A stretch of DNA of 64,000 nucleotides from Anthopleura xanthogrammica (taxonomy: Eukaryota; Cnidaria; Anthozoa; Actiniaria; Actiniidae), in contig OZ025216.1 in the NCBI GenBank assembly GCA_964019055.1, positions 10,681,914-10,745,913 of the forward strand, given 5' to 3'. The notes under the pieces were generated by a model. It worked only from the letters and a program-made list of their open reading frames with translations. It was not told where the DNA came from and did no database searches. This document shows, in pieces, positions 50,793 through 60,142 of this stretch (its first letter is position 1; each line of letters opens with the position of its first letter). The position numbers and the translations under genes are program-made.

Positions 50793-52750
50793 CATCATCA
50801 TCACGATCATTATAATCATCATCGTCATCATCGTTGACTATCATCATAAGCTGAATTTTAAAGTGCACATAACCTTTTTTCCAATGCCTTCAATACTGAT
50901 TCTACATAAAGTAAATAGTTCAATGGTAAAATATTCCTTGATTTGAGTGATGCGTCTTTTTAAAGATATGAAGGTTTATACTTGCAATATGTTAATGACT
51001 GTGACGTCTACCAAGGTTTCATTAAATATACAAAATTGATCTGGTTCACACAAACAGTATTTAAAAAGTATCCTTATTTTACTCATGGTTTACATAAAAG
51101 ATATTTTAAATTTGTTTTCTTAAAATGGCCAGTGTTTAGTATTACTAGTTACAACAAATACTATAAAATATGTTAGTAGACGTCACAGTCATTTTAAAAC
51201 ACATTATTAACATAATATATGAGAAGGGTGATATTTGGTTGGACTCAGTTTCGCCAGCCAAGTACCGCCCTGCTGGGAACCCTGTGCCATCTATATATTT
51301 ATTATTATCTATCTGGTATTAGTTATCTATACTAGGGCGTAGAAGGATGAAGACAGAAATAATTGCCACATTGGAAGGGTCTAATTACTTAGTATTGCCC
51401 TGCTGGGAACCCTGTGCCATCTATATATTTATTATTATCTATCTGGTATTAGAAAAAACCTACTAATGGTCTATCACCAATCGAGCCCTGTGATTGGCTG
51501 AGCTACTAGGGGTCTATTAGTGATAGTCCTCTAGTAGCGAAAAGCGCCGGTTTTGAAAACCAAAAAATATATGTTTAAAGCAAAATCCAAAACTTTTTGC
51601 ATCCTTTTATTGGACCGATTAGTAGGTTTTTACTAAAACAATTAGACCTCTCGCCCTCATGGCCTACGAGTCAATAGCCCATTCGGCCTTCGGCCTCATG
51701 GGCTATTGACTCGTAGACCATTCGGACTCGAGGACTAATTGTTAATTAGTTATCTAGGGCGTAGAAGGATGAAGACAGAAATAATTGCCACATTGGACGG
51801 GTCTAATTACTTAGTATTGCCTTGCTGGGAACCCTGTGCCATCTATATATTTATTATTATCTATCTGGTATTAGTTATCTAGGGCGTAGAAGGATGAAGA
51901 CAGAAATAATTGCCACATTGGAAGGGTCTAATTACTTAAATTGGGTCAATTATACCTGGTGGACCTTGGGGTACATGATAAACCTTCACGGTGCTCGGAA
52001 ACTGATCTCGGCCAAGCCATTGGCTAAAATGATGGCAGTGGATGAATTCCTACCAGTTATGTATGACCGTCATCCTAAGTAAGTCACGCAACTGTCACGC
52101 ATGTCACACACTATTCCATATTTCTTTCGTTACTTCGTTATCACCATCTTTTCTTAGCTGCCCTATTTTGCAACCCCTTTTAAGATGTAATATAACCCTT
52201 GAACGCGGTAGTATAGTGAACGGCCGTTTCTAGATCATATCTTTGAGGAGAGAGCATGCGCATTTAGTGAAAAGTCTAAAACAGTAGCAAAGGAGACTGC
52301 GGTACTTCGTTCCCAGTTACGCAGATCTTTATAATATTATCCAACCCTATCCATCCCGCTATCTTATGACCATGAAAAACCTACGGTATCGGGATTGCGC
52401 CGCATCCAAGCATTCCCATTGGATGATTATAGACCTTGCAGGCTGTGATTGGTTCATCGTATGACGTCACTTCCGTACCGTGCCGCTAGCTTTTCACAGT
52501 CATACGAAATCTACTCCATCAATAACAGTGCAGTAAATGCGTAAATTATGTGCTTACATTCCTTAAATGTTTTGTCATGCGCAGTAAGGAATGGTCCAGC
52601 CACTTCGAGCCAAGGAATCTGGTTGCCATGACAGCGGAACCTTTGCTTCTCTACCCGACACACTATATCGGGGACGTTGGTTACTTCAGTGACACAGAAA
52701 CAGAAAGTATTGTTCCTGACGATGTTCTGAGTAAAAAAGAAGAACTTTGA
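42611..52750 (+). CDS. COLGALT: Procollagen galactosyltransferase (GT25 family)
   Basis: Thirteen exons join in perfect phase: 42611-42843, 44820-45048, 45155-45219, 45569-45647, 46264-46468, 47403-47522, 48257-48339, 49155-49261, 49451-49525, 50044-50101, 50281-50414, 51875-52078 and 52585-52750, giving 585 aa (human COLGALT1 is 622). It transfers galactose to hydroxylysine of collagen in the ER. Evidence: a signal peptide; an N-terminal glycosyltransferase half with WIATDHNEDNTS and the D-x-D motif DSD at 157-159; GYYKRSDDYFPI and FPMVHSTYLIDLR; a second half with MGEIGCFLSHYNIW, LVLEDDVRF (EDD at 431-433), WDLIYLGRRRM, NYTWWTLGYMINLHGARKL and VDEFLPVMYDRHP; and a C-terminal KEEL resembling the family's RDEL retention signal. 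Introns are full of mobile elements. AATAAA near 53077 may end the transcript. Confidence 0.96.
43312..43830. repeat. 84-bp tandem repeat in COLGALT intron 1
   Basis: Three near-identical 84-bp units (the motif gctactaaattttgc recurs at 43315, 43399 and 43483), then two longer, diverged units to about 43830. Because 84 is a multiple of three, both strands stay open, producing spurious repeat ORFs. Confidence 0.93.
43946..44085. repeat. Foldback element, GAGGAAAAACCTGGGT family (copy 1)
   Basis: Arms ttgaggaaaaacctgggttg and its inverse complement near 44060-44085 enclose a shorter pair around ccctaaaacagt. A second copy is at 46505-46645. Confidence 0.85.
44098..44335. repeat. Foldback element, second copy of the 23003-23232 family
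   Basis: Shares gcaacatttgctctgcaaat, gttgtgcaacat and terminal caagttgcatgatcttgttg sequence with the copy at 23.0 kb. Lies in COLGALT intron 1. Confidence 0.75.
44371..44778. repeat. Foldback element with ACAGTGGTGGATCCAGG ends
   Basis: The left end acagtggtggatccagg (44371-44388) is matched at the right by cctggatctgccactgt (about 44761-44777). The 400-bp interior includes a G10 run and a second gatccagtggtgcagg. It lies 40 bp upstream of the COLGALT exon 2 acceptor. Confidence 0.75.
45725..46080. repeat. Tandem repeat, about 86-bp unit, in COLGALT intron 4
   Basis: Four copies of a unit beginning ctcagaccctccccacccct and containing tatgggggaggtatggat. Copies are over 90% alike by eye. 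Confidence 0.92.
46505..46645. repeat. Foldback element, GAGGAAAAACCTGGGT family (copy 2)
   Basis: Diverged relative of 43946-44085 with the same order: tttgagaaaaaaatgggtcg arm, gcattctgggactatttt, a central atgccatcttgga, then the inverted arm ending tcctcaacctttga. Confidence 0.75.
46667..46836. repeat. Short foldback element with CAGGGGCGGATCCAG ends
   Basis: Starts caggggcggatccagg and ends gctggatccgcccctg, a near-perfect inverted terminal repeat of about 16 bp with gctttagcccctccc/agcccctcctt arms inside. About 170 bp, non-coding, in COLGALT intron 5. Confidence 0.88.
46982..47165. repeat. Foldback element, ACRTGGTCTGAAATGGG family (copy 1)
   Basis: Starts gacctcattagcttgggc and ends with its inverted partner ggaaaacattacacccaag. 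Inner arms atcatttctttgtttatcgg and acaaagaatcttattctc identify the family shared with 48507 and 52787. Confidence 0.88.
47560..48135. repeat. Two imperfect (GGTCAGTC)n blocks in COLGALT intron 6
   Basis: Imperfect tcagtcggtcgg-type repeats at 47560-47640 and 47915-48135 flank about 275 bp of unique sequence. The two blocks share the phrase caactcagctggtaagtta/accagctgagttg, which forms an inverted pair. Confidence 0.75.
48458..49120. repeat. Larger foldback element with a nested foldback, COLGALT intron 7
   Basis: Outer arms cggctaacgcgttgctatg (from about 48463) and its inverse complement near 49050-49072 enclose the smaller element at 48507-48700. A second inverted pair, taacaaacctgtggccctcg (48977) and ggccacaggtttgttg (49103), lies at the right. 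Confidence 0.7.
48507..48700. repeat. Foldback element, ACRTGGTCTGAAATGGG family (copy 2)
   Basis: The most perfect copy: left arm cctcatcggcttggggtaatg then cccatttcagaccacgtgtc, right arm gacacgtggtctgaaatggg then aagccgatgagg. Confidence 0.92.
49826..49976. repeat. Foldback element, diverged relative of the ACRTGGTCTGAAATGGG family
   Basis: Contains gaatggtctaataattcag, ctcaagggaatgtcatgtg and gatctgaaattggca in the family's order. Similar fragments are visible near 16.84-16.90 kb and 26.90-26.94 kb. Confidence 0.55.
50571..50835. repeat. (ATC)n microsatellite in COLGALT intron 11
   Basis: About 265 bp of near-pure atc repeats with occasional acg/acc interruptions. Open frames of poly-His, poly-Asp and poly-Met through it are artefacts. 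Confidence 0.97.
51271..51874 (+). repeat. Two decoy copies of the COLGALT exon 12 acceptor and exon start
   Basis: A 125-130-bp unit running from ctgctgggaaccctgtgcc through the acceptor tattag into the first ~60 bp of exon 12 (GRRRMKTEIIATLE) is present three times: 51271-51400, 51401-51820 (interrupted at 51449-51744 by a mobile element) and 51823 onward, the last continuing into the true exon at 51875. In both decoys the exon start runs into gtattgcc instead of aattgggtc. Copy 1 would stop in frame (acceptor then YLY and TAG). Confidence 0.93.
51449..51744 (-). mobile_element. Dispersed element (reverse copy of 3571-3865) inserted in the decoy exon copy
   Basis: Reads aaaaaacctactaatggtc to ctaattgttaa, the reverse complement of 3571-3865 at high identity. 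It is flanked by ttag on both sides, as expected if the 4-bp TTAG of the splice acceptor was duplicated on insertion. Non-coding. Confidence 0.85.
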
Positions 52751-52786
52751 TATTGATTCAATCTTAGGATCTTAGTGAAGTCCGTG

Positions 52787-52968
52787 AATGGACCTTGGGC
52801 GTAATATTTTCTCATTTCAGACCACGTGTCAAGATTCTTTGTTTGAATTGTGTCCATATTCATTTGTTTTCTCATGTGCAATTGTTTAACAAAGATATGA
52901 TACTCTAGGGAATGACACGTGGTCTGAAATGGGAAAACATTACGCCCAAGCCGTAAAGGTCTATAGGT
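52787..52968. repeat. Foldback element, ACRTGGTCTGAAATGGG family (copy 3), in COLGALT 3' UTR
   Basis: Left arm ggaccttgggcgtaatattt then catttcagaccacgtgtc; right arm gacacgtggtctgaaatggg then attacgcccaag. Begins 37 bp after the stop codon. Confidence 0.9.
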
Positions 52969-53600
52969 TCCAATTCTCAGGAGATTGAAATTCTTTTGTT
53001 TTGTCCTTCAAATTGAGCTCACGTGAAAGGGGTCTTTTGACATTTTTTAATAGACTAAAAAGAACTGACGCTAAGAATAAAACACTACACTACTTATTTC
53101 GATTCAAACGTGAATCTCGCTTTCGACTCCGCTAATAAACTGCAAGTTTAGCAGCTGCAGCTTTAGTTTTGATTTTCGCTCAAGCTTATAAAGTTTTATT
53201 TGCCATAATTTTCAAAATTACCGGTAGAGATTAAATTTCGAATATTACAATTATTTTCCGAGAAAAATCATGAAAAGAATAATATATTGAGATCATAGTT
53301 CATTCAAAATTTACTAATTAAGATTTGCTAATGATAATAAATATATTTTGTTTTGTCTTGTTTTTTATATTTTTTTTATTTTTTTTTATAGTTCATATGT
53401 TGTTTGTTTGTTTGTTTGCTTTTCAATAATTGTTATTTCTTTATTCTTATTTCTTATTTCTTATTCCAAACAAAGTAAAAAGACTCTGGGTACCTGATGA
53501 CATATTAAGAATTCAAAATGTTTAGTTCTTTTAGGAGACCACGGACATTTTCAAAAAGTTTTATTTATTTATTCATTGATTCATTGATTCATTGATTCAT

Positions 53601-54859
53601 TCAGTCAGTCAGTCAGTCAGTCAGTCAGTCAGTCAGTCAGTCAGTCAGTCAGTCAGTCAGTCAGTCAGTCAGTCAGTCAGTCAGTCAGTCAGTCAGTCAG
53701 TCAGTCAGTCAGTCAGTCAGTCAGTCAGTCAGTCAGTCAGTCAGTCAGTCAGTCAGTCAGTCAGTCAGTCAGTCAGTCAGTCAGTCAGTCAGTCAGTCAG
53801 TCAGTCAGTCAGTCAGTCAGTCAGTCAGTCAGTCAGTCAGTCAGTCAGTCAGTCAGTCAGTCAGTCAGTCAGTCAGTCAGTCAGTCAGTCAGTCAGTCAG
53901 TCAGTCAGTCAGTCAGTCAGTCAGTCAGTCAGTCAGTCAGTCAGTCAGTCAGTCAGTCAGTCAGTCAGTCAGTCAGTCAGTCAGTCAGTCAGTCAGTCAG
54001 TCAGTCAGTCAGTCAGTCAGTCAGTCAGTCAGTCAGTCAGTCAGTCAGTCAGTCAGTCAGTCAGTCAGTCAGTCAGTCAGTCAGTCAGTCAGTCAGTCAG
54101 TCAGTCAGTCAGTCAGTCAGTCAGTCAGTCAGTCAGTCAGTCAGTCAGTCAGTCAGTCAGTCAGTCAGTCAGTCAGTCAGTCAGTCAGTCAGTCAGTCAG
54201 TCAGTCAGTCAGTCAGTCAGTCAGTCAGTCAGTCAGTCAGTCAGTCAGTCAGTCAGTCAGTCAGTCAGTCAGTCAGTCAGTCAGTCAGTCAGTCAGTCAG
54301 TCAGTCAGTCAGTCAGTCAGTCAGTCAGTCAGTCAGTCAGTCAGTCAGTCAGTCAGTCAGTCAGTCAGTCAGTCAGTCAGTCAGTCAGTCAGTCAGTCAG
54401 TCAGTCAGTCAGTCAGTCAGTCAGTCAGTCAGTCAGTCAGTCAGTCAGTCAGTCAGTCAGTCAGTCAGTCAGTCAGTCAGTCAGTCAGTCAGTCAGTCAG
54501 TCAGTCAGTCAGTCAGTCAGTCAGTCAGTCAGTCAGTCAGTCAGTCAGTCAGTCAGTCAGTCAGTCAGTCAGTCAGTCAGTCAGTCAGTCAGTCAGTCAG
54601 TCAGTCAGTCAGTCAGTCAGTCAGTCAGTCAGTCAGTCAGTCAGTCAGTCAGTCAGTCAGTCAGTCAGTCAGTCAGTCAGTCAGTCAGTCAGTCAGTCAG
54701 TCAGTCAGTCAGTCAGTCAGTCAGTCAGTCAGTCAGTCAGTCAGTCAGTCAGTCAGTCAGTCAGTCAGTCAGTCAGTCAGTCAGTCAGTCAGTCAGTCAG
54801 TCAGTCAGTCAGTCAGTCAGTCAGTCAGTCAGTCAGTCAGTCAGTCAGTCAGTCAGTCA
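53601..54859. repeat. Uninterrupted (TCAG)n microsatellite, about 1.26 kb
   Basis: About 314 perfect copies of tcag with no interruption visible, flanked by (TTCA/TTGA)n on both sides. The 445-aa open frame it creates (Ser-Val-Ser-Gln repeats) is an artefact of the repeat. Confidence 0.98.
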
Positions 54860-55100
54860 TTCATTCATTCATTCATTCATTCATTCATTTATTCATTCAC
54901 TCATTTATTTATTTATCTTCGCCAGCTAAAAAGGGTCTATGCCGTTTGATTACTGTGGGCCCGTTAATTGTTAAGGATATGATACACTTAAAGGGCTTTT
55001 AAATATTTTATTACAGTCATACTTTTTCAGGCTAATTAACAACATCCCTTTCAGCGTAAAATACATCTAGAGTTTGATGTTGTCTCGTTTTAGCTCCAAG

Positions 55101-57328
55101 ATGAAGTTCAATGTTCAGTTTACATACATCTTGATGCTAACGTCTTTATTCTTGTGCCTGATGGATTTACCGGGTGAGTAAAACTTAGCTTCATTCAAGT
55201 CTTGTTGTTATTGTTGTTGTTGCTGTAAAAACTGTCAAAGCTTTTTAGAACTCCTTTCCTAAAACTCTGTCACGTTCAAAGACAGAACTTGAAGTGATTA
55301 AATGTTTTCGTTAGATTTTATACTTCACCCTGTAAAACAAGTTTTAAAACTATTTTCAAAACATGCATACATGCAATTTTTAATAGTTAAAAATTTGTAC
55401 AAGTAAGAATGAGGAAAATTTTCGTTCGGTTACAATAAGAACGTTGACTGGAACATCGACTTCTTCATAAACTACTTAATGAATTTCAAGACTGTTTCAG
55501 AGAGTGGTCTATGCTGTTGGCACATTACATATATAAGATATACATTACATGTTTACTTATCAATAAAACTTCTGTAGCATAGTAGCCAGAAAAAACAACT
55601 TTTTTTTCGAGCCCGGTCATAAAGCCGTTCCTCTTTGCAATTATGAGATTTGTTTTCCTTGTCGAGTGCTTTTTACAGTGTCTTTGTATACACGCATCAA
55701 GCATTCCGCGCTACTGCTCTAAGCGCATGCTCAGGGGATTAAAAAGTGAGATAATACTTTGTAAAACATGTTATATTTTAGTTGTAATTTTCTTGCCAAA
55801 CACAATTTTCATTAATTATTTAAGATCACGTACCGTTAAGCGAATTTTGAGTCAAATATACCAAAAAATTGCATATTTTACAAAATATTATCCCACTTTT
55901 TAATCCCCTGAGCATGCGCTTAGAGCAGTAGCGCGGAATGCTTGATGCGTGTATTTCTAAAACACAAGAAAAGAAAACGTAGTACCAATGCACGAGTGTC
56001 CCTTGAGAGTCAGCTAAATAAGAACGGCACAGAGTCATTCATACACAGTCGGTTTAGATTCTATAGAATACGGTGTTTTTTCTTAAGTACTCTTAAACAT
56101 TTTTTTTAATAACAAATGCAGGTTTTACAGCGTTATCAAGATAAACGTACTATAATAAGGGTCTGGACTACTTAGGGGGCTTTCATTTATTAGTGTATGG
56201 AGGGGGGGGGGGGGGGGGTCCGGCAAAATCATCTGTTCTGTTGTCTTTTCCAAATATTACCCAATCCCTCCTTCCTGCATGGTTGGCAAAAATATCATAC
56301 CCACCCCCCCCCCCCCCCCCCTATATTTCGTCCAGTTTATTACAGAGAGTTTATTACTAAACCCCTATACAGCTGCATACAATTAGTAACAACCCCCCCC
56401 CCCCATATAGCTTCCAAAAATGTGACCCCCCAATATTGCCGACCCCTCCCTCCATACATTAATAAATGAAAGCCCCCTTAGTTGGTATGATGAAAATTTT
56501 GGAGTAGTCTGAAATAAAACATCAAATATTTTATAAGTCAATGACTGTTGGAGGAAACAGACAAATACATTTATTATTATATTAATTTTCGATGACCAAG
56601 AAGTCAAAGGGAAAGCGATAGTTAATCAAGTGATCAAGAACATTCTTACAAACAGCGACGCATCGTGTCGTACCAAGTGCCAGCTCATCAAAAAATGTGT
56701 TTCGTACGACCTTGGTCCTTCAACAACACCAGGAATGATGATCTGTCAACTGAACGACACTGATCAGTACCAGTACCCACAGGATTACCAGGACAGACAA
56801 GAATACTCGTACAGTGGAATAAAGGTACCGGTCACAACTGATCAATTTTATTTATGTTCAAAATAAGGTTGTGTGTTGGTTTCTTTTGGTTTGAATATGT
56901 TTCCTCAACTTAGTATCTTTAGAAATAATTTTACTTCCAAGATTTTGGATCTCTGACCAATCGTTAGGGAAAGCATGTTTGACAATATGACAGGGTCGGC
57001 CAGGATCAGAGATCACAGGGGCCGGGGGTGCCCCCCCAGTTTTCCCCTTATTGAGAAGTGGCTTCCCCCTCCAGTATTTCAAGGCATGCTACGACCCTGA
57101 TTTGTCATGGTTGCCGCTTTGTTCACTGCTGTAAACCATTCATTGTTAGCAAAATACAAATCCTATAGTTACAGAATGTTTTTCTTTTTTCTTTTGTCAT
57201 AGAAGCCTTGTGTCGGTAGCCTTGGTCAGGAGGTTGCCAGGAGTCAGTTGACAGGATCAGCTAAAACTGAAGAACACTGCGTGTGTTTCATTGGATATAC
57301 TGGGGAGCACTTCGATCGCAAGAAATAG
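55101..57328 (+). CDS. Small secreted PAN/Apple plus EGF-like protein
   Basis: Three exons (55101-55173, 56601-56824, 57203-57328) join in phase to 141 codons, 140 aa. Exon 1 is a signal peptide (MKFNVQFTYILMLTSLFL) ending in phase 1. Exon 2 shows a PAN/Apple-like core: ASCRTKCQLIKKCVSYDL, then MMICQLNDTD and YSYSGIK. Exon 3 begins KPCVG and ends CVCFIGYTGEHFDRKK, an EGF-like C-terminus in which the expected last Cys after GYTG is missing. In cnidarians this PAN-EGF start is usually followed by further extracellular domains, so the gene may be truncated; a broken fragment of such a domain lies at 61.5 kb. AATAAA at 57600. The exon 2 acceptor (gatgaccaag) has a weak pyrimidine tract, so its exact position is less sure. 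Confidence 0.75.
55688..55955. repeat. Foldback element with ~80-bp arms in PAN-EGF intron 1
   Basis: Left arm cacgcatcaagcattccgcg through gcatgctcaggggattaaaa is repeated in inverse complement at about 55893-55955. Arms differ at very few positions. Confidence 0.93.
56172..56480. repeat. Foldback element with poly-G/poly-C interior in PAN-EGF intron 1
   Basis: Starts ttagggggctttcatttatt and ends with its inverse complement aataaatgaaagccccctta. Several G or C runs of 9-18 bp lie inside. Ends 120 bp before the exon 2 acceptor. Confidence 0.9.
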
Positions 57329-57573
57329 GAGAAAGGTAGGAGTTTTGCACTACCATCCACCCATGTGGATGCCAATTGGGGTATACCCTATTGTCAGTTA
57401 ACTACTAATTTTTTGGCCAATTGTCAGTTAACTGTAAACCCCATGGACACACTCACCCATCCCCGAGCACCCACCAACCCATCAAAGATGAATGAGCATG
57501 GACATAACACAGGGCACGGAAATGAATTTCGCCTACCAATTGTTAAAACAAATTGGGGGAAGCAAAGACTATC

Positions 57574-57616
57574 ATAGAGTGCTTACACTATGTCCACGAA
57601 ATAAAATCTAAATAGT
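57574..57616. repeat. Inverted repeat pair, left member (partner at 60352-60396)
   Basis: About 44 bp around tagagtgcttacactatgtc, overlapping the PAN-EGF polyadenylation signal, recur in inverse orientation at 60352-60396 with two or three mismatches. The 2.8 kb between them includes the 31-bp satellite and a small gene. The pair could be terminal inverted repeats of a composite element, or a copied 3' end. Confidence 0.7.
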
Positions 57617-58689
57617 AATCTATTCTGCAACACTCCCATTCATGCTCAGTTGGAATGAGGTATGGATAAAATATTTCGCAGGGTTGACTAATCCTTATCT
57701 GTGAACTGCAGTTATACATCATACTATCACTTCAAACGCCAAGATTTCCCAATAATATAGTCAAATACATCCCCAAAACTTGCCAAACCTCAATCCAAAT
57801 CTTCCTCAAAATTAGATATACTGTGAAGGTTGAAGAGAGACTTTTACTTATTTTCAATGATTTATTCATTTATTTATGTTTCATTCACTATTAGCCCTCT
57901 TTCGCGAATCTTCTACTGGGAACGCGAGTTTTCTGTCATCCCTCTGCAGACCTGCATAGGGTTTCCCATTGCGTCGACCCAGTGAACATCATTTTGCTTC
58001 ACAACACGAGTCACGAGATAATCAAACGGATCGTCTCTTATAAGACATCGTCTCGTCTCGTCTCTTAAGATATCACAGCATCCTCTATAATTTTATATCA
58101 TTTTATTTTATCTTAATTTTTTGGACTGAGAGTGAATTAGAAGAGTCGACGAAACCCCTACAGGTCCACAGAGAGACGACAGCTTAGACCCAGTATAACC
58201 GGGGGGGCTGGTATAGATCCCCTTTTTAAAAGCCGTCATTTCACCGTGAACCTTTCCAGGATGGATTGGACTGATAGCTTTGTCACCTGGTTTACAGATT
58301 CCTAGTCGGTTCAATTCTTCTTTCAATAGCTGGGTTTCACTTGACGTCATTTCCTGTATCATGTGGAATGTTCATCAGCTGAATCACAAGTTTCAATAGA
58401 ATTCTTTCTGGCTGACAGCACATGGTGGTCAGTGTTTGACCACCATTTGGAGCAGATAATGAAATTCAAAGACTTTATCAGCTGATTGAAACCCAGCTAT
58501 TGCTGTATCACAAACAAGGAATCTCAGTCAGCGAACAGTCAAAAATCATTATTATTCAGCGTTGCAAGTATATTAAGGCTACAAATATTTCATTCGTCAG
58601 CAGAAGCTCAAACATTTAGCTTCACCTTTGCTCAGAGTTAAACTGAATTTAGTGAAAAACTCACAATAAATGTGGCTCATGCATTGGAG
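57617..58689. other. Mostly non-coding; one uncertain open frame (58108-58362, minus)
   Basis: The minus-strand frame at 58108-58362 could encode 84 aa (phrases GICKPGDKAISPIHPG, FKKGIYTSPPGYTG, SSLCGPVG). I do not recognise it. An acceptor-like acatgatacag just upstream would allow it to be a terminal exon, but no partner exon was found. A small inverted pair (agctgggtttca and tgaaacccagct) brackets 58328-58500. Confidence 0.35.
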
Positions 58690-59750
58690 GTTAACAAACT
58701 CACCCGAAGATTGAATAGTTTGGTGATAACTCACTATCAACGTTAGCTCTCTAGTAAGAACTCAGCCACAAATTAAACAGTTCGGTGAAAACTCAGCCAC
58801 AAATTAAACAGTTCGGTGAAAACTCACCCCAAGTTTTAGCTCTTCGGTGAAAACTCACCCACAAATTAAACAGTTCTGTGAAAACTCACCCACAAATTAA
58901 ACAGTTCGGTGAAAACTCACCCACAAATTAAACAATTCGGTGAAAACTCACCCCAAGATTAAACAGTTCGGTGAAAACTCACCCCAAGATTAGACAGTTC
59001 GGTGAAAACTCACCCACCAATTGAACAGTTCGGTGAAAACTCACCCCGAGATTAACCAGTTTGGTGAAAACTCACCCCAAGATTAAACAGTTCGGTGAAA
59101 ACTCACCCCAAGATTAAACAGTTTGGTGAAAACTCACCCACCAATTGAACAGTTCGGTGAAAACTCACCCCAAGATTAGACAGTTCGGTGAAAACTCACC
59201 CACCAATTGAACAGTTCGGTGAAAACTCACCCCAAGATTAAACAGTTCGGTGAAAACTCACCCCAAGATTAAACAGTTTGGTGAAAACTCACCCACCAAT
59301 TGAACAGTTCGGTGAAAACTCACCCCAAGATTAGACAGTTCGGTGAAAACTCACCCACCAATTGAACAGTTCGGTGAAAACTCACCCCGAGATTAAACAG
59401 TTTGGTGAAAACTCACCCCAAGATTAAACAGTCTGGTGAAAACTCACCCCAAGATTAAACAGTTTGGTGAAAACTCACCCACCAATTGAACAGTTTGGTG
59501 AAAACTCACCCCAAGATTAAACAGTTCGGTGAAAACTCACCCACAAATTAAACAATTCGGTGAAAACTCACCCCAAGATTAAACAGTTCGGTGAAAACTC
59601 ACCCACAAATTAAACAGTTCGGTGAAAACTCACCCCAAGATTAAACAGTTCGGTGAAAACTCACCCACAAATTAAACAGTTCGGTGAAAAACTCATCCAC
59701 AAATTAAACAGTTCGGTGAAAACTTACCACAAAGTTTAGCCCACAAATTA
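58690..59750. repeat. 31-bp satellite (minisatellite) array, about 34 units
   Basis: Units follow ttcggtgaaaactcacccca plus agattaaacag, alternating irregularly with variants ccaccaattgaacag and ccacaaattaaacag. Higher-order groups of two to four units recur around 59.0-59.35 kb. On the minus strand every unit contains ggtgagttttc, a good match to a 5' splice-site consensus. It is not a CRISPR array: unit variants are few and adjoining, with no unique spacers. Confidence 0.95.
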
Positions 59751-59802
59751 AGCCGTTTAGCAGTAACTCAAATGAAAGTTAAAGAGTAAATTGAAGCGAG
59801 CT

Positions 59803-59922
59803 CAAAAGGCATTTTCAGCAGGTCTAGCTGGTTCAACAGGGACCGCTGCAGGCACGACATCTTCGGGGACGTTATCTGCTGCTACGGGAACTTGAATTTC
59901 TGGTTGGTTGTTATCCGCCATG
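59803..59922 (-). CDS. Small acidic Val/Pro/Ala-rich protein, 39 aa, hypothetical
   Basis: Minus-strand ATG at 59922 in a favourable context (gacATGG) opens a 39-codon frame beginning MADNNQPEIQVPV and ending ARPAENAF, then TGA. A TATA-like ccaagaatataaagcag lies about 115 bp upstream (60031-60047). The composition is biased and there are no domains. It may be a genuine micropeptide gene, the first exon of a longer gene, or a chance frame; the satellite lies in its 3' direction. Confidence 0.4.
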
Positions 59923-60030
59923 TCGTTGTCTTTCTCGATATTCGCGTGGTCGTACAAAACAGAGAGAAAAAGAGTCCTGCACTCTATCGCTGTTCGAAAT
60001 TCTGAGCAAGAATGGTAATTGAGCCTCGCT

Positions 60031-60047
60031 CTGCTTTATATTCTTGG
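60031..60047 (-). promoter_or_regulatory. TATA-like box upstream of the 39-aa frame
   Basis: Minus-strand sequence agaatataaagcagagc, with the ATG about 115 bp downstream. Spacing is compatible with a leader of about 85 bases. Confidence 0.4.
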
Positions 60048-60142
60048 GTTACGTAATTCACGTGCTTATTAGCACCCCAGCACGATGGAATGTAGTAGTT
60101 ATACATAATTTCAACTTTTGCATATCATTAGGAGTGTTGTGA

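Larger units (their letters stand above)
52751..55100. other. COLGALT 3' region, microsatellite and unique AT-rich sequence
   Basis: A foldback element (52787-52968) lies directly after the stop codon and is probably transcribed in the 3' UTR; AATAAA follows at about 53077-53082. The giant (TCAG)n array occupies 53601-54859. No gene is recognised. Confidence 0.6.

Noticed and set aside
50454..50868. Poly-His, poly-Asp and poly-Met open frames
   Set aside because: They come from the (ATC)n repeat inside COLGALT intron 11, on both strands.
53592..54929. 445-aa open frame of Ser-Val-Ser-Gln repeats
   Set aside because: It is simply the (TCAG)n microsatellite, which is open in several frames; there is no start context, splice site or unique sequence.
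58690..59750. Possible CRISPR-like array of short repeats
   Set aside because: Units are contiguous 31-bp satellite copies with a few recurring variants and no unique spacers, in a eukaryotic genome without cas genes.
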